A DNA stretch of 64,000 nt, taken from NCBI GenBank assembly GCA_947652115.1, contig OX393569.1, forward strand, positions 5,470,457-5,534,456, read 5' to 3'. This document shows positions 11,061-23,600 of the stretch, in pieces. Made by a program: the position numbers and the translations under genes. Under the pieces are notes generated by a model, which was given only the letters and a program-made list of their open reading frames with translations, did no database searches and was not told where the DNA came from. This stretch comes from Blastomussa wellsi (Eukaryota; Cnidaria; Anthozoa; Scleractinia; Plerogyridae). Each line of letters begins with the position of its first letter. The first letter of the stretch is position 1.

Positions 11061-13341
11061 GATTTATTCAATCGACAAAAATTTCTCCTGGTCTGCCTCC
11101 TACCGCCTTTGCTTCACTGACATGCCTGAAAACTAGCTATGCTTAGTACGTAAGAAGCTAATTGCGTGGTTTGTACACTTTCAATCTTCTCCATCCTTAA
11201 CCATCCTTGTTCCGTTTTGGTTCACGATCAACTGTTTGGTGCTTTCCTTTCTCAATAAACTATTATTTTGGGGTTTCCTGTATTTTGCTCCTTTAAGTAA
11301 CATTTATATGTTACATTTTGTTACATGTCTCGTTTTCCACCAACATAAATATTCACCTTGTTGTGTTCATATTTGATTTACATTTGGCTGAATAAAGTTT
11401 TTCTTCCAAAATCATGTTATCTTTCTGAGTGATCGCGTCCCAAATTCCTCTGATGTGCCTTCCAAAAAGGTGATGAGAAAATATACATTGATCTCATTTT
11501 GGTATTCGAGGCTTAACTCTAAATCTAACAAAAGAATAAACTGAATAAGAAGGCGACTATGTTTTAGAGATGGAGAGCTCGTCAAATTTCTTAATTATTC
11601 CGAATCGTTTTATGAACAAAAATATTGCCAAAATTGTCGAAAAAGGATAATCGCGTTGTCGTAATTTGCTCTGTTTTTCTGTGTAATTTGAAATGAAATA
11701 TTGAGAAGCTACGAGATCAATGAATTCCACCCAGCCACAAAGTTCGAATTTATTCATGCACCCGTAGAAATTGAACTGACCGACAATTGCAAGTATCAAT
11801 TGATACGCGAGCAAAACATTTGCCTTGCGTCAGCCGTTGTTTATTTCTCTGGCTTGTTGCTAACTTAACCAAATCTTTTGTGAGAATTTTGGCAACTTTT
11901 TTTTTCAGGGATGACTGTGATTATCCTCCTCAACAACATGCATGTCTGATGATTATGAATGAATTTTTAAAAAAAACGCGTACATGAATAACTGCTATGT
12001 TGAACAATCGAGAAAGCATGCTAATTTAGCCTGCATACTTCAACAAACCTCTGTTTGCCATAGAACCACTTGTTTCAGCTTTAGAATATTAATATTCATC
12101 ACTTGCGCGGTTAGAAAAATCGTTTTCGCCAGTTGTGGATTTATTTTCGCAGTTTCTCAGACAGAATTGAGGTTTTCTCCAAACTAAATTACGATAACAT
12201 TCAGCATTTAGCGTGACGTGCTGTTTTACACGAGGCGCAAAACATAGATCGACGTTGTCACATGACGCATTGAGAAAATGCAAATAACCTTCACATGTAG
12301 CTGGAAAGTCCGTATTTTTCGCAAATTTATAATAATTAAAATTCTTGTTTCAACACGCGCCAACTAAAGAGCTGACCTCTTGTCAGGTTCCTAACGCGAT
12401 GCGCAAATTTTATTTTCGTTTAACGTTAACTTTACGGCCGATTTCTTTCATATGTCGCCTTTGTTTCAGGCATCTATGACATAATAATGACGAGTTGTTT
12501 TGTTAGCAAGGGAAATAAAGTGAAATAAATTAAACCCGACATAAATTAAAAATCGCTGTGTGTATTATAGAAAAAGGCACAAGTCTTGTTCGTTTATTGT
12601 CTACAACGCGTGTGAAAAAGAAAGAGATTTTAATTGCTCTTGAACTCGGTTCATTTTAATTTTCGTCATATTGAGTACACGTTACAGACTGTAAATAGTT
12701 ACTTTACAGCGCGAAGGGAACAAAGGCGCGAACTAAAATATAATCGACAATGAAATTACATGGCACGAGTTAATTTTTTGCGTTATTCGGCGCCTATAAT
12801 CAACAATTGCAACGGAATTCAATTAACCCTTTAGAAAACAAAACCCACTTGTAAATGCTATTCTCGTAGCTCACGTTTTTCGCCCCGGAAGAACGGGCTC
12901 TCAAAAAAGTTCAACATTTCACGCGCTTTAGCTAAAACCAAGATAAAGTTGCAAATGAGCTTGAGTATACCTTAAATTATGAATTCATCGATACAAGCTC
13001 ATAAATCGGTAATGCCTAATGTTTCGTTTAATGATTGTCACAATTTTACACTCAAAGTGGTTTATTTAAAGAGTTTAAGATCTTTTTTCTGTCAAAAACT
13101 TATTGCTCCGTCGCAGAGTGATAAATTTTTGCACCGCTGGCGTTGCTTGTGTATTGCTTCATTTAATGTATGGTGGACTATTTAAAAAGCACCTGGTGTC
13201 GAAATTGATAGCGATCTCTCTTCAACGCTCTGATGTGGATGGACTTGGCATAGATCCTGTTTATGGTAATCAGTTCCACTATTCAATTCCGCGCTTTGAA
13301 AAACAGAACTGACTCAATTTCCCGCGCGCATTGTCTTGATG

Positions 13342-14211
13342 TTAGGAACTTTCCAATGGAATTCTTTCTGCCTCTTCGTCTGAAATTGTCTCTTCAAATT
13401 GATTATCTCGCGTGTATTTTTTCCCGCAAAATCGATTAAACGTAGCTACGATCACCAGAGCTGCAGCTATGAAGATAAACAAATGCCACGCGAAAGCGAC
13501 CGCTAAAAATTCCACATTGCTTGGTGTGTTTTCCCAGGGATTTGGTCCGTAGAGAACAAAAGCAATTTGTAAAAACCAAGTCCCTTGGACGCCTAATAGA
13601 ATAGCCCTCATTAAGACAAACATCGATTTCTGGCGCGTTAAAAAGATATCAACTAGGAACACGGCCGCAGTGACAAAAATTATGATGTACAGAATCGTGT
13701 GCAAGCGAACGCTTATCGCTGAATGTCCGTGGAGGTGAAAGTAGAACAGGAATCCTTCGACCCAGAAACACGCAGAAAAGATCATGAAGTCACACTTTGG
13801 CGGCAAAAGCGTTATGTCGCACCACATAAGAAGATCGACCACCCCAGACAGCCCGAAGAAACAGTACATTGCAGTGTGGCTGTGATTGTTCAGGTTCTCA
13901 GCCACAAATCCTCCATCTTCGTCGGTCAAAGTCCAAGCCTTGCTCAAGACGAGTTCTCCCAGAACGCCTAAAATTGCTAAAAGAAGCTTTATAATGGGTT
14001 CCACGGGGATTTTCGAAAGCGTTTTCCCGGGACACGGGAACCAAACGGGCGCGTGCGATCTTAATCTTGTGTTGACCGGTCCGCTTGAGCGAAGCAAGCC
14101 TCGTCTAGATCTGTTATGTTGACGTGCTTGTATCAGAATTCCCAGGAGCCACCAAATAGATACCGAAAGAAACATAGCACCGGGCGCCGCGTGACCGAGA
14201 AAGTCCCCCAT
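13342..14211 (-). CDS. TMEM45-family multi-pass membrane protein
   Basis: A complete 289-codon frame with no intron in the coding part. The family (TMEM45A/B, formerly DUF716) are seven-pass membrane proteins of the secretory and endosomal system whose biochemical activity is not settled. Hydrophobic segments can be seen at about residues 8-28, 73-95, 113-135, 145-160, 170-190, 203-225 and 235-258. The family-like central block WVEGFLFYFHLHGHSA is present. The start MGDFLGHAAPGAMFL matches how the family begins, close to the first membrane segment. The C-terminus is hydrophilic and acidic (DEEAERIPLESS). Human TMEM45B is of similar length, so the gene looks whole. The gene is head-to-head with CDC45, 3.4 kb away. 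An untranslated upstream exon is possible but not visible. Paralog assignment (A, B or other) is not possible from this alone. Confidence 0.85.
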   Translation of the reverse strand: MGDFLGHAAPGAMFLSVSIWWLLGILIQARQHNRSRRGLLRSSGPVNTRLRSHAPVWFPCPGKTLSKIPVEPIIKLLLAILGVLGELVLSKAWTLTDEDGGFVAENLNNHSHTAMYCFFGLSGVVDLLMWCDITLLPPKCDFMIFSACFWVEGFLFYFHLHGHSAISVRLHTILYIIIFVTAAVFLVDIFLTRQKSMFVLMRAILLGVQGTWFLQIAFVLYGPNPWENTPSNVEFLAVAFAWHLFIFIAAALVIVATFNRFCGKKYTRDNQFEETISDEEAERIPLESS

Positions 14212-17200
14212 TATTTTGAAAACATATGCGTTGGCGGGGTTCGAGTGAAAGGTGGCCTCAGCTCGCCTGTGACAACTTTTTTATACGCACGGACCAATGT
14301 CATCAGCTACAACTATTTAGCATTAATAAAGCCAGCTGTGGTTTATTTGCTGACTCACGGCCATGGAGAAAAGAATATTCAAACGTTTGTTTTTTGTACA
14401 ATTTCACGTTATCTCAAATTCGATTGGCTGGTAACAAACTGTCACTTCGCGTTAGTTTCGAACTACACAATTGTTTTTCGGAAAATTCTAAAATGGTAGA
14501 ACAATAAGTGTTTATAAAAGCGACGGAATTAAAATTGAGTAAAAATACTAAAAGACTTCAGGGGCAGTAGGGGTTGGAAACGAAACTACATGGTTATTGC
14601 ACATTTATAAAATCTAATTTCTCAATACGTATACCTTTCTAAAGAAACAGGTGGTTAGCTTGAGACTGTGATGTAATGCCAGTTTCTATCGTTTAAATTT
14701 CGGAACTGAAAGGCTTAGGGTTAGCGAATCGAAAAAACTCAGTGCAAATCCTGACAACACAGCGCTGTTAATTTTGGCAAAAGTCACACATTATAATAGA
14801 TTGTGCAATTTACATATGTCATAAAGCAATTATTGAATTCCGTTTTTCACACGCGATGGCCAGAATTATCTAGTTCTCCGCGTGGAGACAGTTTGACGGT
14901 ATACTTGGAAGTGACCGTCACGGCTGATTCTTTCATTTCCTCTTAAATATCGACCGGCAGCAAACATATGGTCAAAAACCACACTCGAGAGAAAAAATAG
15001 GTGTGCGCAAAATTGTAGCTCAATGCTTTTAGGATTAAAATTCCGATTAGCCTAAAATATCTGAAAAAGTTTAAACTGCGAGCAGTTCCTATTCTTCTTC
15101 CCGGCTTCATTTTGTCCGTCGAGTATGAATCGTAAAAAGAGCGCGGACGGGAAACTCGTTGTAGAAAATCGAAAGCCGCGAGGGGCACGCAATTTTTTCG
15201 CGCTTTTTTTCTCTCCGCTTCACGCTCGACGGTCGGACAGCTGGTGGTACTTCGCTGGTGGTCTAGATAAAGTTATGAGATCTTAGCAGTCAGCCTTCTT
15301 AGCAGTGCCGTCAATTATCCTTCTAATATACTGTCTGTGGATATATCAATTTTGAAATTTTTTCAATCAACGATAAAATTTCTCGACTTAAAATTTGCTA
15401 ATGTTTTTGTCGACGTTGTTACTAGGGTGTTTGAAAAAGCCACGTTTTACTTTAGCGGGACAATCATTATGATAATGATGAATTTACATGCGCCATTCAG
15501 CAACGTTGTTACAAATGTTCTCTTTTGGTCTACATTTTTGAAGATATATCTGTGAGTTGGATGTTACAAAACGCTTTTTCCAGATACTGAAAAACTTAAA
15601 ACTGAAAAACTGCTTGCTGCTATTAAAGGCCCAAAGGGGTTCTCAGTCATCACACTCATTGGCAGAGGTACAGAACAAAAGACATGCGATGTAAACGAAA
15701 ATTATTGACTGGATCACATTCACAGCAATTTGTCCCTAATTCGACTCGAATTGCATTACGACCCCCCTCTCCCCATTACTAGCGTCGTTAAACAAGATAC
15801 ATTTGAAAAACTAACTACTTGCCTGTACAGGTTTTATTCCTGCAATAACGATCTATTCCATAGAAACAAAGCTGTACCTTTGGAATGACGATGTCTCCAT
15901 AGAAATCAACCGTTAGACTGCGCTTGTGAAACTGCCCTAGTTATGTCTTATGTCAATTTAAATAAATTAAAGCCACCTAAATTTGCGGTTTAATATAACC
16001 AAACAAACTGTTTCTAGTCTTACGCTTTGCCTACTCTGATCTTAAGACCCGCTAAAGAAGCTTAAATTGCAGTTGTTGGCCTCCTCTGTGAAGGATTCTC
16101 AATAGAGCTCAAAAAGGTACCCCCCAACAAAGAAATTGCTTTTGTTTCATAAATGATGCTTTATATATGAAAAAAATCCATTATCCTTTCTTAACGTTTC
16201 AAAGTAACAGGTGCACAATTGTGGTCGGTTTCTCACTTTATTGACAGTATATCTTGCACATGGCATTTTTGTGTTCCCTTTAAACGACTATTTGCATAGA
16301 TAATTCTTGTAAAGACTCGAACACTTGGCTCCATTTCCTCTACCACCCACCTGCCCCACCCTACAGCGGCTTGTTCCCAGAGGCCCGCCACGATCCTTTG
16401 CCCCTGGCGCAGAACAAGGCGCAGAAAGAATGATCGTGGGATCTGGGAGCGAGAATGAGCCAATATGCAAATATGGTGGCCGCAATTTTTTGGCCCCGAA
16501 AAGAAACATTTGTCAAGAGAATTAATTACTTTCCCTTAAAGATTAAGTCAAATTAAATCGATATATGGAGTTTTGAGGCTATATGAAAGCGAGGCTAGGC
16601 AGGCCAGAGTAGCTTTTTCCATACAAATCTCTTAAATTTAAATCAGTCACAATTTTGCAGGAATTTAACCAAAAACACTGAAACCTCTTAGAGTAGTATA
16701 TTATGCCATTTACTTCCAAGGGTCGCAATCAGAATCTTAACAAACTTGACCAGACTACAAACAACAAAGTGGTAAAGTGACGACGTCACAAAAACTAAAT
16801 TTATGAAATTATGGGATTTACCGAGATATTCTGAAAGTACGTGATGAAGACTGCCTGCTTGCCAAAAATCACCGTCTTATTTCAATTTGGGGGTGAGATA
16901 TCAGCCCTTTCATGCTGATGTGACTCCATACAAATCCTTGTAATTTGGTCTCTGTTCTAAACGGTTTAGAACAGAGACAAAATTACAAGGATTTGTATGG
17001 AGTCACTGAAGCATGAAAAGGCCAATATCTCACCCCCAAATTGAAATGGGATGCCGATTTTTGGTAAGTGGACATTCGTCATCATGTACTTTCTGAAGAT
17101 CTTAATGAATCCCATAATTTCAAAAATTTAAATATTTGTGACGTCACACTTTACCACTCTTACAACAACATTATTTATATTTATCACCGACAAGCTCCTT

Positions 17201-17640
17201 AGGGTATTGTTCAATAAAGTTTCATTTCATTCATAGGGACAAGGATTGTCCAGATCTCATCGGCAGAGCTTCTCCTTATATATTATACGGTGTCGTAGTT
17301 TACCATGCGAGCAAACGCCGGAAACGATCGAGGTTTGTGGAGGGAAAGCTTGTTAGGACTAAGAAATAAAACATTTATTTTTCTTGGCCGTTGTAGTTTA
17401 ATAGTTTCACGTCTGTTCAAAGCTCCTCTGGGGACGAGAATGCGGCATTTGCAGATGACGGGACAATTGAAAGGCAATCACTGCCAGGCGGTTCAGTTTT
17501 GCAGAGCGAGAGCTGGGACCAAATATTGGCACCGCGGTTTCTTCCCGCCGAAAATTAAAATTCGAACGAATCTTCTGTGCTTTGCTTCTACCCAGATTTA
17601 TAAGTACAAATGTTGATTTTATAGTCTTGAAGAAGCGAAA
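14212..17640. other. Divergent upstream region of TMEM45 and CDC45
   Basis: Both genes read outward from this 3.4-kb segment, so it should hold both promoters. I see no unambiguous TATA box or other site I would defend. It contains the foldback element at 16768-17158. The short open frames here show no domain. Confidence 0.5.
16768..17158. mobile_element. 391-bp foldback element
   Basis: The sequence pairs with itself almost end to end: AGTGGTAAAGTG at the left against CACTTTACCACT at the right, ATGGGATT against AATCCCAT, and a centre reading CTCTGTTCTAAAC / GTTTAGAACAGAG. A GTGACGTCAC-type block lies just inside both ends. Non-coding; a foldback or miniature transposon upstream of CDC45. 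Confidence 0.75.
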
Positions 17641-20600
17641 ATGTTCGTGGAGAAACCCAAAGAAGAAGTTTATGATGCTGTCATCAACCAGGTAGGTAAT
17701 TTTGAGGTCTTTGTTGACGTTTTAGCCTCAAAATGCGAAATTAAATTGCGTGCGAATCAAAATGGCTGATCTTCATTTTCGCAGCGAGTTTTGGTTCTTG
17801 TTTCTATGGATGTGGACTCCTTGTGTGCATGCAAGATTCTGCAGGTAAGAGAGTTTATGAAAATGAAGGAAAAACAGCCGATACAATTTAAATAAAGCAG
17901 ACGATCGATGGGATGGTAATTTCAAGCTTTTTACTGGGTTTTCATACCAGTTGATCTCGAGACATTTTACGGCCTAGATGGAAAGTAGAAACTCTGCAAT
18001 CACTAGAGTCTGAATTGTATTATGCTGTGATCGACGTTTTTGATTCATCCGCTTCATAAATTATGGTACATTTTGTGTACAATTCAACGAAACACAATGC
18101 ATGTATTAAATAAGCTTATTATATGGCAAGGTCGGGATTTTGCCACTCGACCGTTTCCATAGAAACGTACCGAAGCTGCATATTTTTTCTAAAGTTGGAT
18201 AATTTAAAACTTGCAACTAGAACTGCAGGCAGAAAAATTATAAAAATGCTCTGATCTAAAGAAAAATATGTTTTCAAAATCATGGTAGCTTGTTCTTTCT
18301 TAGGTGTTGGCGGCATGAAAACACTTTACAGTGGAAAACCTCTAAATTCAAGTCACAAAAGTTTGTTTTTAACAAGCATACATGGCCTGAGTGCCATATA
18401 ATAAACTACTTACTAACCTAGCTTGCTCGAGCCGTACTAGGAAATATTGGCCCTCAGTCGTTTTGTACGACCTCGGGCCAATATTCCCCAGTATGGCCCT
18501 CGCGCTCCACTAGTATGAGGTTATTATATGGCTTTACATTACATGGCTTTATCAATGAAAGCACAACATTGCTGAATTTTTTTGGCCACTAATGTTCCTT
18601 TGAACTTACAAAATTTGTATTAAAAGAATTTACTCAAATGCAAGGTCTGCTTTTGTGGTAGTATTAAAATAGCCTTTGCCTGAGAATCTAAAGGCTGATT
18701 TAATAAATCTTGTCAGTTAGTCAAGGGGTTTCAAAACAAGCCAACTTGATTAAATATCGCTGGTTACTCTACCCCCTCCCATGCCCAGGATGAGTAGCCT
18801 TCCCCCCTGGGGGTATTATGAAAGAGATGGCTCTGCTCAGTGTTTCACTTAGGGGAGTATATTTCAGATTTTCGGTCTCACTTAGGGTGTTCCAAGCAAA
18901 AGGCCAATATTTTTAGTTGTCAAGGTCTCTTTAGGGTTGCATGTGTGTGAAGAAATACAGAAATACAAATTTTATTTTTAGATTTTTGGTATCTTTCAGG
19001 GTCAATGTAAGCTTGTGCCTGCCCAGATTGGCCTCCTTTAGTTGTATAATTCCCTGTCTGTTTTGAATGGAAGTCTCCCCTACTCCCCCAGGGGGACTCG
19101 CATATGAAAGGGGTGGGGATGCGCATCGGAAATTTTGAATTAAACCCCTAAAGGAGACCGATCTGGGTGTGGCCCAAGCTTTTTCTGACCCCCTAAAAGA
19201 GACCATGAAAACTTAGCAAATAAGACAAATTAAAAATATACATTAGCTTTTTTGCAGCCAACCTGCTCGCCAACTAACTAAACACCTAGAACAAGATAAT
19301 TGCTTGCATAATGGATCTGAAATGTATACCTGAATTAAAGAACGTTAAAATGAACTATTGTGGAATCCTAATTTCTTAAGCATCCCAATAACAGCAGGGA
19401 GGTCTGGTGGGAACTTGGTCCATGTTTGGATATAGGGGTGCTGCTGGAGGTTTGAAGCCCCGACCCTGTTTAGGGCAAGCACATTTTATTTGCTTACCAT
19501 ACTGGTAAGTATGTTATGTAGTGAGTGTAGTTTTTTCTGCAAATGTTTAGATTCCTAGTGATGGTAATCTGTTAAAGCTAATATTTTTCTTTTACAAATC
19601 ATGCTTAGTAAACATGTTTTACCTTTCAAACATTTTCTTTTCTTGCCATTCGTTTTTCTTTGATAGTGGCTGTTTAAATGTGATAATGTCCAATATACCA
19701 TAGTTCCTGTCAGTGGAAAGGAGGATTTAGTGAGAGCATATCATGAGCACTCTGAGCAGGTAATGACCATCATCATCATCACTTATTTACCTACTTTCTT
19801 AACATTACAAAAATATATGGGGCTTAATATATGGCGAGGTGACCTCTGGAAACCACCAGGCTTATAGATGAGGCCACCTCGTTCACCACAATGTCTTAAC
19901 AAAAGATAGTGCTACGGGTGTGCGGCTTGGACAAATTCATTGATTAATTTATTTAAATTCAAGCAGTTTATTCTTAAAATTAGGAAAACTTGACAGAGTA
20001 CTTATTGTGGTAGGAAGAAGTTTCCAGATTTTTGGACCTAGAAAAAGAATTGAGAATTTTTTGAGATTAGTTCGACAATGATGCACTCGGTAAAAGCTAA
20101 TGTTATTCTTCAAATCAATACGTTTCAAATTAAAATAGCTAAATTCATGTATTACTGTCAAAATAACCTGTTACCTCTGTTGTTTCTCAACATGTTTTCT
20201 ATGAATAGTCAAATCCATACACACTAGAACAGCCCATAATTACATGAGTGCATCTTTGCTGAACAAATCTAAAAAAATTCACTCTGTTAAGTTTTCCTAA
20301 TTTTCAGAATAAATTGCTAGAATTTTTAGTAAAGTAATTAATGAATTTGGCCAAGACGCATACCGGTACTTGTTATACTGTCTTTTATTAACATATTGTT
20401 ATGCACAAGGTAGCCTCAACTTTAAGCTTGGTTGTTTCTTGAGGTCACCTTGCCGAAACTCTATATGTATTTTTTCAAGAGAATACGGCGAATAAATGAT
20501 GACAATGATGACTGAAAAGTGACAGCTTCTGCCTATGAATGGCTAGAATTATTATACATACAGATCTGCCAGTTATATATGAACCCTGTTTACAAACACT

Positions 20601-23600
20601 ATAATTTTAACCTCCCATCCTGTTGTACTGCTAAGCCTTATAGGAGAGTTTATGTCCAATACACATGATCTGAAATGGGTCACAAAATGGGTGCCACTCG
20701 GTGACGGACCATGACAGTTCACTGGGTCACGACAGTCTGTCACAGATTGTCACCATTTTTCAACCCCTCAAGCCCTCAATATACGTCCGGAATAGCAATT
20801 TAGCTGGATCATTTCTTGCTGTGCACTCGTTTTCCACCAAACACATAAAATGGACTTAGAGAAAATCTTGTGCATTATTTGTGTATTTGTAGAATTAATG
20901 GTGTACAAACTTGGTTATTTCTTTGAATCCAGTTGAAACACATCTTTATGGTAAACTGTGGTGCAAATTTGAACATTCTTGAGATGTTGGAACCTGAGGA
21001 AGATGTCATGTTCTATATTGCTGACAGGTAAAGGATAACTCTTGATAGTTTTTTATTTATATCTAAGATTTTTTTTTAAAAATCACACCCACTATACTTT
21101 TTGTAAACACCAACAATAATATACTACTGTTACTAAAATTAAGGTGGAAAATTTAACGAAAATCCCTCTCCCCTCCGCTGCCGCTCCTTCTGTGTAGAAA
21201 AGGCAAAAGGGGAGTGGGGAGGGAGGGGGGACGATGGGAATCAAGAAATGGAGTCAAGGCTGCTCATACTTTCTTTTACCTCTCCCATTCCCTGGCCCAT
21301 CTGAAAACAAAGAGGCCTCTGTGAAGGAGGAAGAAAACCACCTTGTAGGGAAGGTATCATCTGTTTGGATTGTCAATACACCAGTCCCCAACAACAGTTG
21401 TTTTCAGAACTACTCTCATGTAGATGATCACACAATCGTCATGTACGAATTACTGATACTTCTGAGTTCAGACTGGTCATTTACTAGAAATAAGTTTGGA
21501 AAATCCTTAACTAACTGACTGGCTGACTGACTGACTAACTGACTGTCTGATTAACTAACTGACTGACTGACTAACTGACTGACTGACTGACTATCTAACT
21601 GGCTGACTGACTATCTATCATGACAACTAATTTTGATGTTGTGTATAATTTTAGCCAGAGACCCATTGATCTTGATAACATCTACAACCAGGATCAGGTC
21701 AAGCTTTTAATGAAAGAAGGGGAGCACCTTGAAGTTCCTGACTTTGATGATATTTATGCAGATTCTGAGGTATTAATGATTATTGCTACACTGAACTCTG
21801 ACTACTGAAAAAACTCTGTGGCTCAAGTAATATATCAAACATGATAGACAGTGTTTCATCACATTTCTAAACTGATGAACATGTGACTTTTCTGGTCTTT
21901 TAAGTTGACAGATGAAGTAAAGTTACAGAGAAAGTCCTTAGTAAACAGCAAAGGCACCAACCAACCTTGTTCCCAAGGTCTCTCTCCCCTGTACCCTCAC
22001 CCTGGGAACAAGGTTGGGCTCTAACATGCCCGGAGGGCAACTTGGAAAATATCATAAGTGTTGAAAATTGGGGTGATGTCACCTATTGCATATTTTTTCA
22101 GGAAGAGTTTGAAGACTCAGATGAGGAGGGATCAGAGCCTTCTTCAAAAAGAAGAAGAACAGGAGATGAGGTAAATAGAACTGCATGCAAAAGCTCAGCA
22201 AATAGTGAAGAATGGCCAAGCAAAAGGCAGTGCTCTAAGAAAAACTACAAGGAGCCCTAAGGTTTGAAACCATGAAATCCGGGGTGGCCAGCACTAACGC
22301 TTATATGAAAAAAGTAAGTTTATCTGGTCTCCCAAAGGAAAAAGTTAGTTGCCTGAGGCACCTCGGCATCCTTAAAGCACAGGCCTGAAATTGGTGCCAA
22401 TTATCAAATGTGCATTTGCAATGTAGCCCAATTAACTACTTTCTGTAATATTAAATGTGTTTAAGATCCATTAGACCAGTGATAATAAATAATTATAATA
22501 AATTAGAAATTCTTTGGTGCAAGAATCATAAGAAGTCTTAAGATGCTTTATCGCGCTTTACAATACAAATCTCAACTGTCTAATTACATTTGGTCAAGTA
22601 GAAATAAAGTTTAATTGAAGTGATAATTACAGCAACAATATTATAGTGAATCTGTTTTCATTAGAGAACAGAGAAAGAAATAATTCAAGTAAGTTCTACA
22701 CCCAACTAAGAGTAAGCTAATGTTTGTCATGGGGCACGTGCTTTACAGCAAAAATGTACATTGCTACATGTAAAGTAACCATTTGTTTTCCAGGACTCAC
22801 CTCTTTCAAAGCGCAAGTCAAAAAGACAATGGCATCAAAACAGGTGAGTGTTATTGGTATTCAGTATTCCAATCTGAGACTATTAGCAATGTGCCTCAAG
22901 ACTGATTAGTAATAAGATTTGTCAGTAGGTTTTTGAGTAGCAGGTTCCATCCAAAAAGTAGGTGGCTATTTTCATTTTATTTCTCCAATATCATGCTTAG
23001 AACTGACCTACTAACATTCAGAGTAGCCGCTGCGCAGTATTAGAAATAGCAGGTGAAATGCGCCGGTTGCCGGCTTATTTTGACCCTGAGTAATAGTAGC
23101 CAACTAACGACAGATTAGAAAAAAGTAGGCTTTGGTTTAGCATTCCTACTAGACTTGGCTACTGATAGTCCTGTTCGTGCATGGTAGAAATTAAAGTTAT
23201 GTAGTAAGAAATTAAAACTTTTTATTATCAGATATGCACATTTTGGGAAGCTATTATCTGATTTATACTTCTACAGGCAGGAAATTCTTTACCAGTATTA
23301 TGCATATGCCTTCCATGGAAGTGCAGTAAGTATTTGACATTAACAATGCCAACTGAATGCTCATAATTATTAAAATATAGACGTAAACATTACGCTGATA
23401 AAATTTATTGTGACTGACTCAGTTTGCTATAACCAACAGTTAATATTGATTATATTTTTCTTTTCCTTGAAACACCCATACAACCTCGTTCCCAGGGTCC
23501 ACTCCTTCCGATCCCCTGAGAGAGAGACCCTGGGAACAAGGTTGACATCCATATAACTCCAGCTATAAAGTGTACTAGTTAATAAAGAGGTATTGAACTA

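Larger units (their letters stand above)
8084..13341. other. Convergent intergenic region between paxillin and TMEM45
   Basis: The 3' ends of the two genes face each other here. Apart from the TA-flanked element (9062-9664) and the 9-bp-duplication element (10838-11060), I see AT-rich sequence with stop codons in all frames. The short open frames near 11557-12283 and 12979-13312 have no recognisable domain and are not called. TTTATT at 13061-13066 is AATAAA on the - strand and could end the TMEM45 transcript. Confidence 0.6.

Noticed and set aside
14116..14507. Open + strand frames upstream of TMEM45
   Set aside because: They overlap the antisense of TMEM45 and AT-rich flank, with no domain or splice support.
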